64,000 nt of DNA from an uncultured bacterium (GTDB lineage Bacteria; Cyanobacteriota; Vampirovibrionia; Gastranaerophilales; Gastranaerophilaceae). Under the pieces are notes generated by a model that did no database searches, was not told where the DNA came from, and saw only the letters and a program-made list of their open reading frames with translations. The DNA lies in contig CASDXV010000001.1 in the NCBI GenBank assembly GCA_949285255.1, positions 30,296 to 94,295 on the forward strand, given 5' to 3'. Numbering within the stretch: position 1 is the stretch's first letter; the number at the start of each line of letters is the position of its first letter. Both the position numbers and the translations under genes were made by a program. This document shows, piece after piece, positions 18,049 to 26,534 of this stretch.

Positions 18049-18110
18049 TTTTTAAAACCCTCCCGTCTTAATTTTAAGCCAAAAATAAAATTTTGTAGTA
18101 GTATTAAAGT

Positions 18111-19532
18111 ATGAAAACGATATTTGAAAAAGATAAATCTCTGCACTCTAAACCTTTATTTAAGGGTGAAATTGAGTTTAACAAAAGAACATCCCCTCTT
18201 AATTTGCCTGATATGTCAGAACTTGAGGTGATGAGGCATTTTAAAGAACTTTCCGACAGGAATTTTTGTGTAGAAAAAGGCTTTTATCCTCTCGGCTCTT
18301 GCACTATGAAATATAATCCAAGGGTAAACGAGCAAGTTACAAGAGATGAAAATTTTCTAAATCTGCACCCCTTGCAGTCTGATACTGATTCTCAAGGCGC
18401 TCTTGAGATTATGTATGATTTAGAGCAAATGTTAAAAATCATTACAGGAATGGACGCTATTACTCTTCAGCCATGCGCAGGCGCTCATGGCGAGTTTTGT
18501 GCAATGAGTATAGTAAAAAAATATTTTTTGCAAAAAAACGACCTTAAAAGAAAAAAAGTTATAATCCCCGATAACGCTCACGGCACTAACCCGATGAGCG
18601 CCAAGATGAACGGTTTTGACTGTATTGAAGTAAAGTCTGATGTATCAGGCGGGGTTGATATAAAAGAGCTTGAAAATATCATAAACACTTACGGGGATGA
18701 GATTGCAGCCATTATGATGACAAACCCTAATACTTTAGGGCTTTATGATGAAAATATTTTAAAAATATCTGATTTAATGCACAAAAACGGCTCATTACTT
18801 TATTATGACGGGGCAAATCTTAATGCCGTTATGGGTCATACAAACCCTCGCTTAATGGGTTTTGATATAGTTCATCTTAACTTACACAAGACTTTCTCTA
18901 CTCCGCACGGCGGCGGAGGCCCCGGGGCAGGCCCTGTTGGGGTTGTTGAAAAATTAAAAGATTATCTGCCGACTCCTACAATTGAATTTGACGGGGAAAA
19001 ATATTTCAGAAATTATAATAAACCTTATTCTATAGGCAAAGTAAGCACATATTACGGTAATTTTTCAGTACTTGTAAAAGCCTACACTTATATTTTAATG
19101 ATGGCAAAAGACTTAAAAAATGCAAGTACAGATGCTGTTTTGTGCGCTAATTACATAAAAGAAAAACTGAAAAAATACTATAAACTTCCATATAACAGAG
19201 CTTGTATGCATGAGTTTGTTTTATCGGGAGATTTACAAAAAGAAAAAGGTGTATCAACACTTCAAATTGCAAAAAGATTAATGGATTCAAATTGCCACCC
19301 GCCAACGGTTTACTTTCCTTTAATTGTCCATGAGGCAATGATGATTGAACCTACAGAAAGCGAATCCAAGGAAGTTTTAGATAACTTTATAAATATTATG
19401 ATTGAAATTGCAAAAGAAGTTGATTCTGACCCGGAAAGTTTTGAAAACTATCCTTCAAAAACCCCTGTATCAAAGGCTGATGAAACTCTTGCGGCTAGAC
19501 ACTTGAATGTAAAATATGAATTTAACAACTGA
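18111..19532 (+). CDS. gcvPB: Glycine decarboxylase P-protein subunit 2
   Basis: 473 residues, the PLP-binding half of the two-subunit P-protein of the glycine cleavage system. The PLP lysine is in HLNLHKTFSTPHGGGGPGAG. Other family segments: GFYPLGSCTMKYNPR near residue 58 and ITLQPCAGAHGE. Its partner GcvPA with GcvT and GcvH lies at 40.9-43.7 kb, so the complex is encoded in two places. TAGTAT (18099-18104) ends 6 nt before the ATG and there is no Shine-Dalgarno, suggesting a leaderless message. No glycine riboswitch fits into the short upstream gap. queA overlaps its end by 17 nt. Confidence 0.94.
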   Translation: MKTIFEKDKSLHSKPLFKGEIEFNKRTSPLNLPDMSELEVMRHFKELSDRNFCVEKGFYPLGSCTMKYNPRVNEQVTRDENFLNLHPLQSDTDSQGALEIMYDLEQMLKIITGMDAITLQPCAGAHGEFCAMSIVKKYFLQKNDLKRKKVIIPDNAHGTNPMSAKMNGFDCIEVKSDVSGGVDIKELENIINTYGDEIAAIMMTNPNTLGLYDENILKISDLMHKNGSLLYYDGANLNAVMGHTNPRLMGFDIVHLNLHKTFSTPHGGGGPGAGPVGVVEKLKDYLPTPTIEFDGEKYFRNYNKPYSIGKVSTYYGNFSVLVKAYTYILMMAKDLKNASTDAVLCANYIKEKLKKYYKLPYNRACMHEFVLSGDLQKEKGVSTLQIAKRLMDSNCHPPTVYFPLIVHEAMMIEPTESESKEVLDNFINIMIEIAKEVDSDPESFENYPSKTPVSKADETLAARHLNVKYEFNN

Positions 19533-20565
19533 AGATTTTAACTACAATTTACCTGATGAGCTTATTGCAAGTTATCCTTTAAAAAAGCGCGAAGATGCAA
19601 GGATGATGGTTTTACACAGAGATAGTAAAACCCTTGAGCACAAGCACTTTTTTGATGTTGTTGATTATTTAAAAAAAGATGATGTGCTTGTTTTAAATAA
19701 TACAAAAGTTTTCCCTGCAAGAATAATCGCAAAAAGAGCTACAGGCGGAGAGGTTGAGGTATTTTTGCTTAATCCCGAGGGCAAAGACAACAGGTGGTTT
19801 TGTCTTATGAAACGCTCAAAAAGGGTTAGGGAAGATGAAATACTCAGTGTCAGCGACGATTTTAAAATTAAAGTAATTAAAAAAGATATAGAAAACTCAA
19901 AAGAAGGCGACCTGCCAAAAAACCTTGTAGAGCTTATATTTAGCGCAAATGATGTTTATGAAGCCCTAAATCAATACGGCTCAATCCCTCTGCCTCCATA
20001 CATTCAAAGAGAGGCAACAGCAGATGATAAGGAAGATTATCAGACGGTTTTTGCAAAAGTAACAGGCTCTGCCGCAGCGCCGACTGCGGGACTGCACTTT
20101 AGCAGAGAAATCCTCAAAGAAATTGAAAAAAAAGGTGTAAAAATAGTCTATATTACGCTAAATGTAGGTTTAGGGACGTTTTTGCCCGTTAAAACAAATG
20201 ATATAACAAAACACAAAATGCACCATGAGAGCTTTGTAATACCAAAAGAAACAGCAGATACAATAAACTCTGCCAAAGGTTCTGTTGTAGCGGTTGGAAC
20301 AACGGTTTTAAGAACGCTTGAAGCTACATATTTAAAACACGGTAAAATTATCCCGACACAAGATGAAACAGATATTTTTATTTATCCGCCTTATAAAATA
20401 AAATCAATAGATAAACTCATCACAAATTTTCACCTGCCAAAATCAACTCTTATAATGCTTGTAAGCGCATTTGCGTCAAGAGAATTTGTGCTTGACGCTT
20501 ACAGAGAAGCAATAAAAGAAAAATACAGATTTTTTAGCTACGGTGATTGTATGTTAATTGAATAG
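19516..20565 (+). CDS. queA: S-adenosylmethionine:tRNA ribosyltransferase-isomerase QueA
   Basis: 349 residues, normal length. QueA transfers and isomerises the ribosyl moiety of SAM onto preQ1 in tRNA to give epoxyqueuosine. Matches: FNYNLPDELIASYPL, LVLNNTKVFPARI, GSAAAPTAGLHFS, and the C-terminal LITNFHLPKSTLIMLVSAF. It begins inside gcvPB, so translation is probably coupled. No other queuosine gene is nearby. Confidence 0.95.
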   Translation: MNLTTEDFNYNLPDELIASYPLKKREDARMMVLHRDSKTLEHKHFFDVVDYLKKDDVLVLNNTKVFPARIIAKRATGGEVEVFLLNPEGKDNRWFCLMKRSKRVREDEILSVSDDFKIKVIKKDIENSKEGDLPKNLVELIFSANDVYEALNQYGSIPLPPYIQREATADDKEDYQTVFAKVTGSAAAPTAGLHFSREILKEIEKKGVKIVYITLNVGLGTFLPVKTNDITKHKMHHESFVIPKETADTINSAKGSVVAVGTTVLRTLEATYLKHGKIIPTQDETDIFIYPPYKIKSIDKLITNFHLPKSTLIMLVSAFASREFVLDAYREAIKEKYRFFSYGDCMLIE

Positions 20566-21165
20566 TTAAGCCGCTGTTACAAACTTAACAAGCTCGTCTT
20601 GCCAGCCTGTATCTTTTTCTAAGAACATATTTGCACCGCGATTCAGGCACTTTACCTTGTGCTCACCCTTGGTAGATGCCGTTATTACAATAATTTTTGT
20701 TTTTAGATTGTTTGCTACAATTATTTTCTTTGTTTCATCAAGTAATAAGAACCCTTCTCTTTCTGTTGAAACAAATAAATCCATTACAACAAAGTCGTAA
20801 ACAGTTTTTCTTATAAGCTGTGCTGCAGAATAAATATCTTTTGCCGTATCAACCTCAAAACCTATTTTTTGAAACAGTACTTTTAATTGATAAGTTACAA
20901 CACCAATATCATCTACTACAAGGATTTTTTTCTTTTCACCAAAGCCTGCCATAGCCATATCTCTTTGCCAATCAGCTTCTGAGTATTCACCCTCTTTTGT
21001 TTCTTGAGGGACAATATCTAGTGACTCAGCATCGCTTAATTTTTTTTGAATTACACAGAGTGCAAGTTTAATAGTTTCATCGCTAAGAGTTTCGGGTTTA
21101 TCAATTTGTGCGATTTTATAGATTAAATCAATTGTCTCTTTTTGGATTACAACTTGCTCACTCAT
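20566..21165 (-). CDS. CheY-like response regulator with N-terminal extension, linked to flagellar switch genes
   Basis: 199 residues. A C-terminal receiver domain (about 79-199) has the acidic pair D85/D86, the phospho-acceptor D129 (VVMDL), T162 and K184, so it should be phosphorylated normally. The first ~75 residues are helical and then linker-like and match no domain I recognise. There is no output domain. It overlaps fliN by 8 nt and ends the fliM-fliN unit, so it is likely the regulator that acts on the motor switch. No histidine kinase is in the window. Confidence 0.85.
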   Translation of the reverse strand: MSEQVVIQKETIDLIYKIAQIDKPETLSDETIKLALCVIQKKLSDAESLDIVPQETKEGEYSEADWQRDMAMAGFGEKKKILVVDDIGVVTYQLKVLFQKIGFEVDTAKDIYSAAQLIRKTVYDFVVMDLFVSTEREGFLLLDETKKIIVANNLKTKIIVITASTKGEHKVKCLNRGANMFLEKDTGWQDELVKFVTAA

Positions 21166-21499
21166 GGATTTTTAAGCCCTCTTCAACGGTATCTGTTATT
21201 CTAAGCCCAAAATTATCTTCGATAATTACAACTTCGCCCTTGCCGATTAATTTACCGTTTACAAGCAGGTCAATGGGCTCTGCGGTTTTATTTTCTAATT
21301 CTATTATTGAACCCTTTGTGAGTTCAAGAATTTTTTTAATGCTCATATCAGTTGAGCCTAAAATCGCACTCAGCTCAAGCTCAACGTCCATCAAAAGCCC
21401 CAAAGTGCTGCCTGAAGCATTGTCCTGTTCTGTTTCAACAGGGCGCTCAACATTTTCAAATTTACTTAAATCAAGGTCTTTAGGCTCTTTTTCAGACAT
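21158..21499 (-). CDS. fliN: Flagellar motor switch protein FliN
   Basis: 113 residues: a short polar N-terminus and a single SpoA (C-ring) domain, [19 protein letters not shown] through VEEGLKIHE. The order of motifs ([46 protein letters not shown]) is the FliN pattern. FliN forms the lower ring of the flagellar switch with FliM. It starts 2 nt after fliM. Confidence 0.93.
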   Translation of the reverse strand: MSEKEPKDLDLSKFENVERPVETEQDNASGSTLGLLMDVELELSAILGSTDMSIKKILELTKGSIIELENKTAEPIDLLVNGKLIGKGEVVIIEDNFGLRITDTVEEGLKIHE

Positions 21500-21501
21500 T
21501 T

Positions 21502-22506
21502 TTAATCCTTTGGTACATATCTGTCAACTATTTTTACACATATTCTGCCGTCTTTTCTGCCCGGCATTGCTTCAAATTTTTTCTTGTTATCAATTAAAAC
21601 ATAGAGTTTTTCATCAATTTTCTGTTCAAGTTTAATTACATCACCCTCTTTGAGTTCAAGTACATCGTTAATAAGAACTTTTGCAGTTCCCAAAACAACG
21701 CTTAAATCAAGGTTTGCAGGGTAGATTTTATTTAGAATTTCATTTCTTCCTATTTCATTTGAAACAACATTTGTATGTTGAAAAATGTATTGCGGAGTGA
21801 GTTTTTGCAGTACTGTTTCTAAGACAGGGTAAGGGAAACACAGGTTTATAAGTCCGAAGTTTTTTGAACCCAGTCTTATTTCAAAAGAAATAAGCGCAAC
21901 AATTTCACCTGATGTTGTAATAGGTACGACGTGATATCCGTTGTCAAGACTTGTAAATTCAGCTTTTACGGGTAAAACCGAACACCAGGAGTTTTCAAGT
22001 GTTTTTATTATTTTTTCAATAATTTTTTTTGTGAGAGCTTCTTCAATTTGTGTCAAATCACGGTTAAAATCACGATTTGAACCGTCCCCGCCAAGCATTC
22101 TGTCAAGTATTACAGTTAAAACTTCGCTGCTTAAACCAAGAGAAATTTCACCTGATAGCGGGTTTAGTTTAAAAATACCGTTTTGAAAATGAGGGGGCAT
22201 AGAGCAGACAAACTCATCGTATGTGAGCTGGTCGACAGAGATTATATCCATCTCGACATCCATACGAAGATAGGTAGTCAAAGTAAGCGCCAACTGTCTT
22301 ACAAAATCTCTGTGAATATCTTGAAGTGCCCTCAAGTGCTCTTTTGAAAATTTATCCGGACGTCTGAAGTTGTAGAGTTTGTAGCCTTTTTTAAACTCTT
22401 CTGATATATCTTCAATTAAATCTATATCATTTTGAGCAGCGCTAAAATCATCCTGATTTGTTGCAGGATTATTTTCTATCGGGTTTGTATCAGGCTGATT
22501 TTGCAC
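21502..22506 (-). CDS. fliM: Flagellar motor switch protein FliM
   Basis: 334 residues with GTG start at 22506 and GGAGG about 4 nt upstream. A CheC-like middle domain ([20 protein letters not shown] through the [13 protein letters not shown] region) is followed by a SpoA domain ([20 protein letters not shown]). The N-terminal CheY-binding peptide normally reads LSQDEIDALL; here the acidic N-terminus has [12 protein letters not shown] instead, so the contact with the receiver protein may differ. First gene of the fliM-fliN-receiver unit. Confidence 0.93.
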   Translation of the reverse strand: MQNQPDTNPIENNPATNQDDFSAAQNDIDLIEDISEEFKKGYKLYNFRRPDKFSKEHLRALQDIHRDFVRQLALTLTTYLRMDVEMDIISVDQLTYDEFVCSMPPHFQNGIFKLNPLSGEISLGLSSEVLTVILDRMLGGDGSNRDFNRDLTQIEEALTKKIIEKIIKTLENSWCSVLPVKAEFTSLDNGYHVVPITTSGEIVALISFEIRLGSKNFGLINLCFPYPVLETVLQKLTPQYIFQHTNVVSNEIGRNEILNKIYPANLDLSVVLGTAKVLINDVLELKEGDVIKLEQKIDEKLYVLIDNKKKFEAMPGRKDGRICVKIVDRYVPKD

Positions 22507-22614
22507 TCATCCTCCAAAGTGTACACATTATTGCAATTATATCTTACTATTATAGTGCTTGTTTGTCTATCGTGCGTATGATATACTTTTTTTGATATTT
22601 TTAGCAGGTGAGTA

Positions 22615-22950
22615 ATGGAAGAATCTTTTGAATATAAACGCTGGTATGACAGAGACCCTATCTTAAAAGAGGCGCTTGAGCTTTTAAGATTGTCGTCAGA
22701 TGATGAAAAAGAAGCCGCAAAGAGCTTTATACTTAAATTGCAGGAAGATGTAGCAAAAGATGTCATTGAGCGCATTTATGAAATAGTTACAAAATATCAG
22801 GGCAAGGGTAATCGTTGGTATGATAATGACCCTGTTATGATAAAAGCAATAGAAGTTTTAAGAAATGCCGACCCAAAAACTCAAAGAAAAGCAGCGCTTA
22901 AACTGCTTTTAGCGCTTGAAGAAAAGAGTTTCCCTCAAGATAATGATTAA
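22615..22950 (+). CDS. Hypothetical protein with two RWYD repeats (111 aa)
   Basis: Not recognised. Two similar halves: RWYDRDPILKEALELLR from residue 9 and RWYDNDPVMIKAIEVLR from residue 67, each followed by a charged helix (DDEKEAAKSFILKL; PKTQRKAALKLLLAL). It looks like a tandem all-helical repeat, cytoplasmic. AGGTGAG precedes the ATG, and the folE2 start lies inside its last codons, so the two are translationally coupled. Confidence 0.82.
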   Translation: MEESFEYKRWYDRDPILKEALELLRLSSDDEKEAAKSFILKLQEDVAKDVIERIYEIVTKYQGKGNRWYDNDPVMIKAIEVLRNADPKTQRKAALKLLLALEEKSFPQDND

Positions 22951-23734
22951 AGACGTACAAAACAGCATAGACAAAAGAAATATTCCTTTGCAAAAGGTCG
23001 GTGTTAAAAACGTAGAAACCCTTTTAAATATTGAAAGAAAGGGTTCTAAAACATCTCAGAAAGTATATGCAAAGGCAAAAATGAGTGTTTATCTGCCCTC
23101 AAACTACAAGGGCACTCACATGTCGCGCTTTATTGAGATACTGGAAGATTACAGAAAGAAAAATCTCATCGGCGTTGATATTAAAAAAATGCTTGAGGAC
23201 ATGAAAATCCGCCTCGAGTCAAAAAGCGCGTATCTGAAGTTTGATTTTAAATATTTTGTTAAAAAGAAAGCCCCAAAATCCGCTCTTGAAGCGCTTATGT
23301 GCTATGATTGCTACTTTGAGGGCACGCTTGATGAGAGTGACAATTATAAATTTTATCTTGGTATAAAAATCCCTCTTACAACCCTTTGCCCCTGCTCAAA
23401 AGAAATATCCGACTGCGGAGCGCATAATCAAAGAGCAATTGTATCGCTTAAAGTTTCATACGATGAAGATAAGCACATCTGGCTTGAAGATTTGATAGAA
23501 GAAATTGAGTCCTGCGGCTCATCTCAGCTTTATTCGCTTTTAAAAAGAGAGGATGAAAAATCTGTAACAGAGCAGGCGTATAATAACCCTAAGTTTGTTG
23601 AAGATGTTATAAGAGATGTGGTTATTAAGCTTGAAAATCACCCCGTTATTAGCAGTTATGAAGTTGAAATAGAGGCATTTGAGAGCATTCACAACCACAG
23701 TGCCTGGGCAAGACAGGTAAGTGATATTAATTAA
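22943..23734 (+). CDS. folE2: GTP cyclohydrolase I type B (FolE2)
   Basis: 263 residues from the ATG at 22943; the longer frame starting at a TTG (22916) is disfavoured because the family begins at DVQNSIDKRNIPLQKVGVKN. FolE2 converts GTP to 7,8-dihydroneopterin triphosphate for folate or queuosine and works with metals other than zinc. The active-site cysteine is in TTLCPCSKEIS and the C-terminal metal histidines in ESIHNHSAWA. This supplies pterin for the folate-dependent genes seen in the window. It overlaps the previous gene by 8 nt. Confidence 0.93.
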   Translation: MIKDVQNSIDKRNIPLQKVGVKNVETLLNIERKGSKTSQKVYAKAKMSVYLPSNYKGTHMSRFIEILEDYRKKNLIGVDIKKMLEDMKIRLESKSAYLKFDFKYFVKKKAPKSALEALMCYDCYFEGTLDESDNYKFYLGIKIPLTTLCPCSKEISDCGAHNQRAIVSLKVSYDEDKHIWLEDLIEEIESCGSSQLYSLLKREDEKSVTEQAYNNPKFVEDVIRDVVIKLENHPVISSYEVEIEAFESIHNHSAWARQVSDIN

Positions 23735-23924
23735 TTTTTTTATTTAATTTAACAAAATCTTTAAGTACTTCGCAGCTTTTATCAGAATTAATTTGCATCT
23801 TTTTTAAAATTTCAATAATTTGTCCGTCGTCTTTGTTTTCAAGCGCGACGGACATTTCTTCCTGCAATTCTTCCAATTCTTCAGCCAGTTTGATGGCTTT
23901 TTGTAGTACTTTTTGTTTGTTCAT
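23727..23924 (-). CDS. Small coiled-coil hypothetical protein (65 aa)
   Basis: Not recognised. An almost entirely helical, charged sequence (KLAEELEELQEEMSVALENK). It overlaps the end of folE2 by 8 nt in the convergent direction. TATAAC lies 6 nt before its ATG on the minus strand and there is no clear Shine-Dalgarno, so it may be leaderless like its divergent neighbour. Confidence 0.5.
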   Translation of the reverse strand: MNKQKVLQKAIKLAEELEELQEEMSVALENKDDGQIIEILKKMQINSDKSCEVLKDFVKLNKKIN

Positions 23925-24009
23925 TGGTTTGTTATATAACTAATAAGTTTTATATTATAACAAATAACATAGTTAAATTTATAAGTCAATATTTATATAC
24001 TTATAAATT

Positions 24010-24228
24010 ATGAACAAAACAAGTCTTTTAAAAAGGTTTGGCAAAAACGTCAAAATAGAACGTATTAAGAAAGATTTAACGCAGGAAAAGCTTGCAGAAA
24101 TTATGTCTGTTTCTCAAAACTATATTGCCAATATTGAAAATGGCAGAGCAAATATGTCTTTAGGTAAAATACTTGTTTTATCAGAGTTTTTGGATACAGA
24201 TATTCATAATTTATTGGATTTTAAATAA
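24010..24228 (+). CDS. Xre-family HTH transcriptional regulator (72 aa)
   Basis: A single Cro/C1-type helix-turn-helix: KNVKIERIKKDLTQEKLAEI, then MSVSQNYIANIENGRANMSL, a complete five-helix domain with nothing added. TATACT (23996-24001) ends 8 nt before the ATG and no ribosome site is visible. Its targets are unknown; divergent transcription from the 65-aa gene makes that gene and itself obvious candidates. Confidence 0.88.
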   Translation: MNKTSLLKRFGKNVKIERIKKDLTQEKLAEIMSVSQNYIANIENGRANMSLGKILVLSEFLDTDIHNLLDFK

Positions 24229-24333
24229 TATATAAACTTTTGTAACAATTAGTTGTCCAAAATATAAAGTTCATTAAAATCTATCCGAAATACCTATTGT
24301 AAGCAATGACAATAAGAACAATAAGGAGAAGAT

Positions 24334-24726
24334 ATGGACAACATTTCAAAAATAGCTGCAAATGCTAACTTTTACGTCCAAAACGGTGCGGTTAAAAAAG
24401 GGAATGATGAAAAGAAAGCTGAAGAGAAACAGCCTGATACTCTTCAACCTCAAACAGAGGCTAAAGACCCGGATGCGATTTTTGACGCTATGCAAATGAG
24501 CGCAATTCAAAATAAAGCAATCGCATTTGGTAAATTTATTAACCCCAGAGAATATTTATCTGAGGATAGAATAAAAGATATAGAAGCTTCGATGGGCACT
24601 TTTGCAGGTGCAACGGAAAGCGCTAAAGCTGCGATGGATACGGAGTTTAAAGGAATAAGCGCTTATGAAAACCTATCTGAAGCGCAAAAACTTGCTATGG
24701 CTGCAAAAATGCAGGTAGCAGAATAA
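24334..24726 (+). CDS. Hypothetical Ala/Lys-rich protein (130 aa)
   Basis: Not recognised. The Asn/Ala-rich start (MDNISKIAANANFYVQNGAV) leads into a charged linker and then a helical half (FDAMQMSAIQNKAIAFGKFI; AQKLAMAAKMQVAE). AAGGAG 6 nt before the ATG supports the start. No signal peptide. It is one of three proteins in the window with this Asn-rich N-terminal style. A hairpin follows it at 24764. Confidence 0.75.
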   Translation: MDNISKIAANANFYVQNGAVKKGNDEKKAEEKQPDTLQPQTEAKDPDAIFDAMQMSAIQNKAIAFGKFINPREYLSEDRIKDIEASMGTFAGATESAKAAMDTEFKGISAYENLSEAQKLAMAAKMQVAE

Positions 24727-24763
24727 AAACTACCCCCTTATTTGTTCTTCTCACTATTGTTCC

Positions 24764-24797
24764 AAAATATCGCCAAGGATTTCCAAGGCGATATTTT
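24764..24797. terminator. Hairpin between convergent genes
   Basis: An 11-bp AAAATATCGCC/GGCGATATTTT stem with a 12-nt loop, placed between the 130-aa gene and fabI. The T tract is short on both strands, so it is a moderate bidirectional terminator. Confidence 0.6.
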
Positions 24798-24816
24798 AGT
24801 ATTTGAATATTTAATT

Positions 24817-24852
24817 TATGCTAAGCTTATGCTAAGCTTGCTTGACTTACGC
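24817..24852. repeat. Dispersed repeat copy at the fabI 3' end
   Basis: The reverse complement matches 1521-1556 at about 30 of 36 positions, including GTCAAGC and the AAGCTTAGC core. It supplies the last codons and stop of fabI. Confidence 0.6.
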
Positions 24853-25642
24853 ACTCCATTTCGTCGATTGATGCAAATACGCTTGATGCACCGCAGTCAA
24901 CAAATTGAACTTGTCCGGTTACGCCTGAAGATAAGTCAGAAGCCAAGTATAAACCTGCTTTACCAACGTCCTCCAAAGACGGTGTGCGATTAAGCGGAGC
25001 TTTAAGAGCGTTGAATTTAAGCATTTTGTCAAATCCGCCGATACCTTTTGCTGCAAGTGTTTTAACAGGGCCTGCAGATAAGCAGTTGCAGCGAATGTTA
25101 AATTTGCCCAAATCTGCGGCGATGAATCTCATTGAAGATTCAAGCGCAGCTTTTGCCACACCCATAATGTTGTAGTTTGCAACGGCATGAGTTGAACCTA
25201 AATATGTAAGGGCTAAAATTGAGCCGCCGCCTGTTTTTTCCATTTGAGGTTTAGCGTATTTTGTAAGAGTTAAAAGAGAATAAGCGCTTACATGCATTGC
25301 TAAATCCCAACCTTCTCTGCTTGTTGTATAAAAATCGCCTAAAAGGTCTTCTCTGTTTGCAAAAGCAACTGCGTGGATGACAAAGTCAAGTCTGTCATAG
25401 ATTTTTTCATATTCTTTAAAAACTTTTTCAACGTCTTCTTCTTTTGTAACGTCGCATTCTATGCACATTTTAGCGTTCATTTCCTCAGCTATCGGTTTTA
25501 CGCGTTTTTCCATTGCTTCATTAGCGTATGTAAAAGCAATTTCTCCGCCTGCCGCATAGATTTGTTCAGCTATGGCATTTGCAATCCCGTGTTTGTTTGA
25601 AACACCGAAGATAATACCCTTTTTGCCATCCATAATACCCAT
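24827..25642 (-). CDS. fabI: Enoyl-[acyl-carrier-protein] reductase (NADH) FabI
   Basis: 271 residues from the ATG at 25642, which has AAGGAG 9 nt upstream; the frame continues further but without a start site. Short-chain dehydrogenase fold: GKKGIIFGVSNKHGIANAIA binds NADH, and the FabI-type Tyr-(6)-Lys pair is in YNIMGVAK. It performs the last step of each fatty-acid elongation cycle. The C-terminus after VDCGASSVFAS carries an extra tail (DEMECVSQASLA) that comes from the dispersed repeat. Confidence 0.95.
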   Translation of the reverse strand: MGIMDGKKGIIFGVSNKHGIANAIAEQIYAAGGEIAFTYANEAMEKRVKPIAEEMNAKMCIECDVTKEEDVEKVFKEYEKIYDRLDFVIHAVAFANREDLLGDFYTTSREGWDLAMHVSAYSLLTLTKYAKPQMEKTGGGSILALTYLGSTHAVANYNIMGVAKAALESSMRFIAADLGKFNIRCNCLSAGPVKTLAAKGIGGFDKMLKFNALKAPLNRTPSLEDVGKAGLYLASDLSSGVTGQVQFVDCGASSVFASIDEMECVSQASLA

Positions 25643-25763
25643 AAAATTTCTCCTTAAATCTAAAATCAAAATTTATAAATTAAAATTACCATAAAAATAA
25701 ATTTTATGCACTAAAGCTAATTTTTATAATATAATTAACTGGAATATAACAGAAAGTACCAAG

Positions 25764-26534
25764 ATGAAAATAGTTGCAAATAACCTTGTAAAAATATACG
25801 GTGACCGCTCTGTCGTAAATGATGTTTCTTTTGAGGTCAACAAAGGTGAGGTTGTAGGTTTATTAGGCCCTAACGGTGCAGGCAAAACCACTACCTTTTA
25901 TATGATTGTAGGACTTGTTAAGGCAAATAAAGGTCATATTTATCTTAATGTTGATGATAAAGACGGTCTGCCAAAGGGCGGAAATTATGCTAAATCGCTT
26001 GAAATAACCAATATGCCCATGAACGAAAGGGCAAAAATAGGCATAGGTTATCTTCCTCAAGAGGCATCAATTTTTAGAAAATTATCCGTTGAGGACAATT
26101 TAAAGCTTGTTTTAGAGATGAATGAGTCTTTAAATGAAGAAGAAAAAGCTCAAAAACTTGAGGACTTGCTTGAAGAATTTGGTGTAAAAAAACTTAGAAC
26201 AGCCTCTGCCGTGTCACTTTCGGGCGGTGAGAGAAGAAGGGTGGAAATAGCCCGTGCGCTTGCTGCTACGCCCCACTTTATTCTTCTTGATGAACCTTTT
26301 ACGGGTATTGACCCTATTGCAATAGGCGAAATTAAAGACAATATCTATAAACTTGCTCAAGAAAAAGGCATAGGTGTGCTTATTACCGACCACAACCCAA
26401 AGGCAACATTGTCTATTACAGATAGAGCATATGTAATTTTTGACGGAAAAATAAAAATCTCGGGTAAATCAAAAGACGTCGCAGTTGACCCTGTTGCAAA
26501 AGAATTTTACTTAGGAAAAGACTTTACGCTTTGA
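25764..26534 (+). CDS. lptB: LPS export ABC transporter ATPase LptB
   Basis: 256 residues. Walker A GPNGAGKTT at 35-43, signature LSGGERRR near 152, then ILLDEPFTGIDPIA with Walker B. The LptB-type stretch IGYLPQEASIFRKLSVEDN is clear. It energises extraction of lipopolysaccharide from the inner membrane with LptF/G. An insert of about 15 residues around DDKDGLPKGGNYAK is longer than in E. coli LptB. TATAAT at 25725-25730 gives a short leader. The next gene overlaps it by one base. Confidence 0.93.
   Translation: MKIVANNLVKIYGDRSVVNDVSFEVNKGEVVGLLGPNGAGKTTTFYMIVGLVKANKGHIYLNVDDKDGLPKGGNYAKSLEITNMPMNERAKIGIGYLPQEASIFRKLSVEDNLKLVLEMNESLNEEEKAQKLEDLLEEFGVKKLRTASAVSLSGGERRRVEIARALAATPHFILLDEPFTGIDPIAIGEIKDNIYKLAQEKGIGVLITDHNPKATLSITDRAYVIFDGKIKISGKSKDVAVDPVAKEFYLGKDFTL

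Noticed and set aside
18049..18110. TPP or glycine riboswitch ahead of thiG or gcvPB
   Set aside because: The 62-bp gap between them is too short and holds none of the conserved riboswitch words; gcvPB also appears leaderless.
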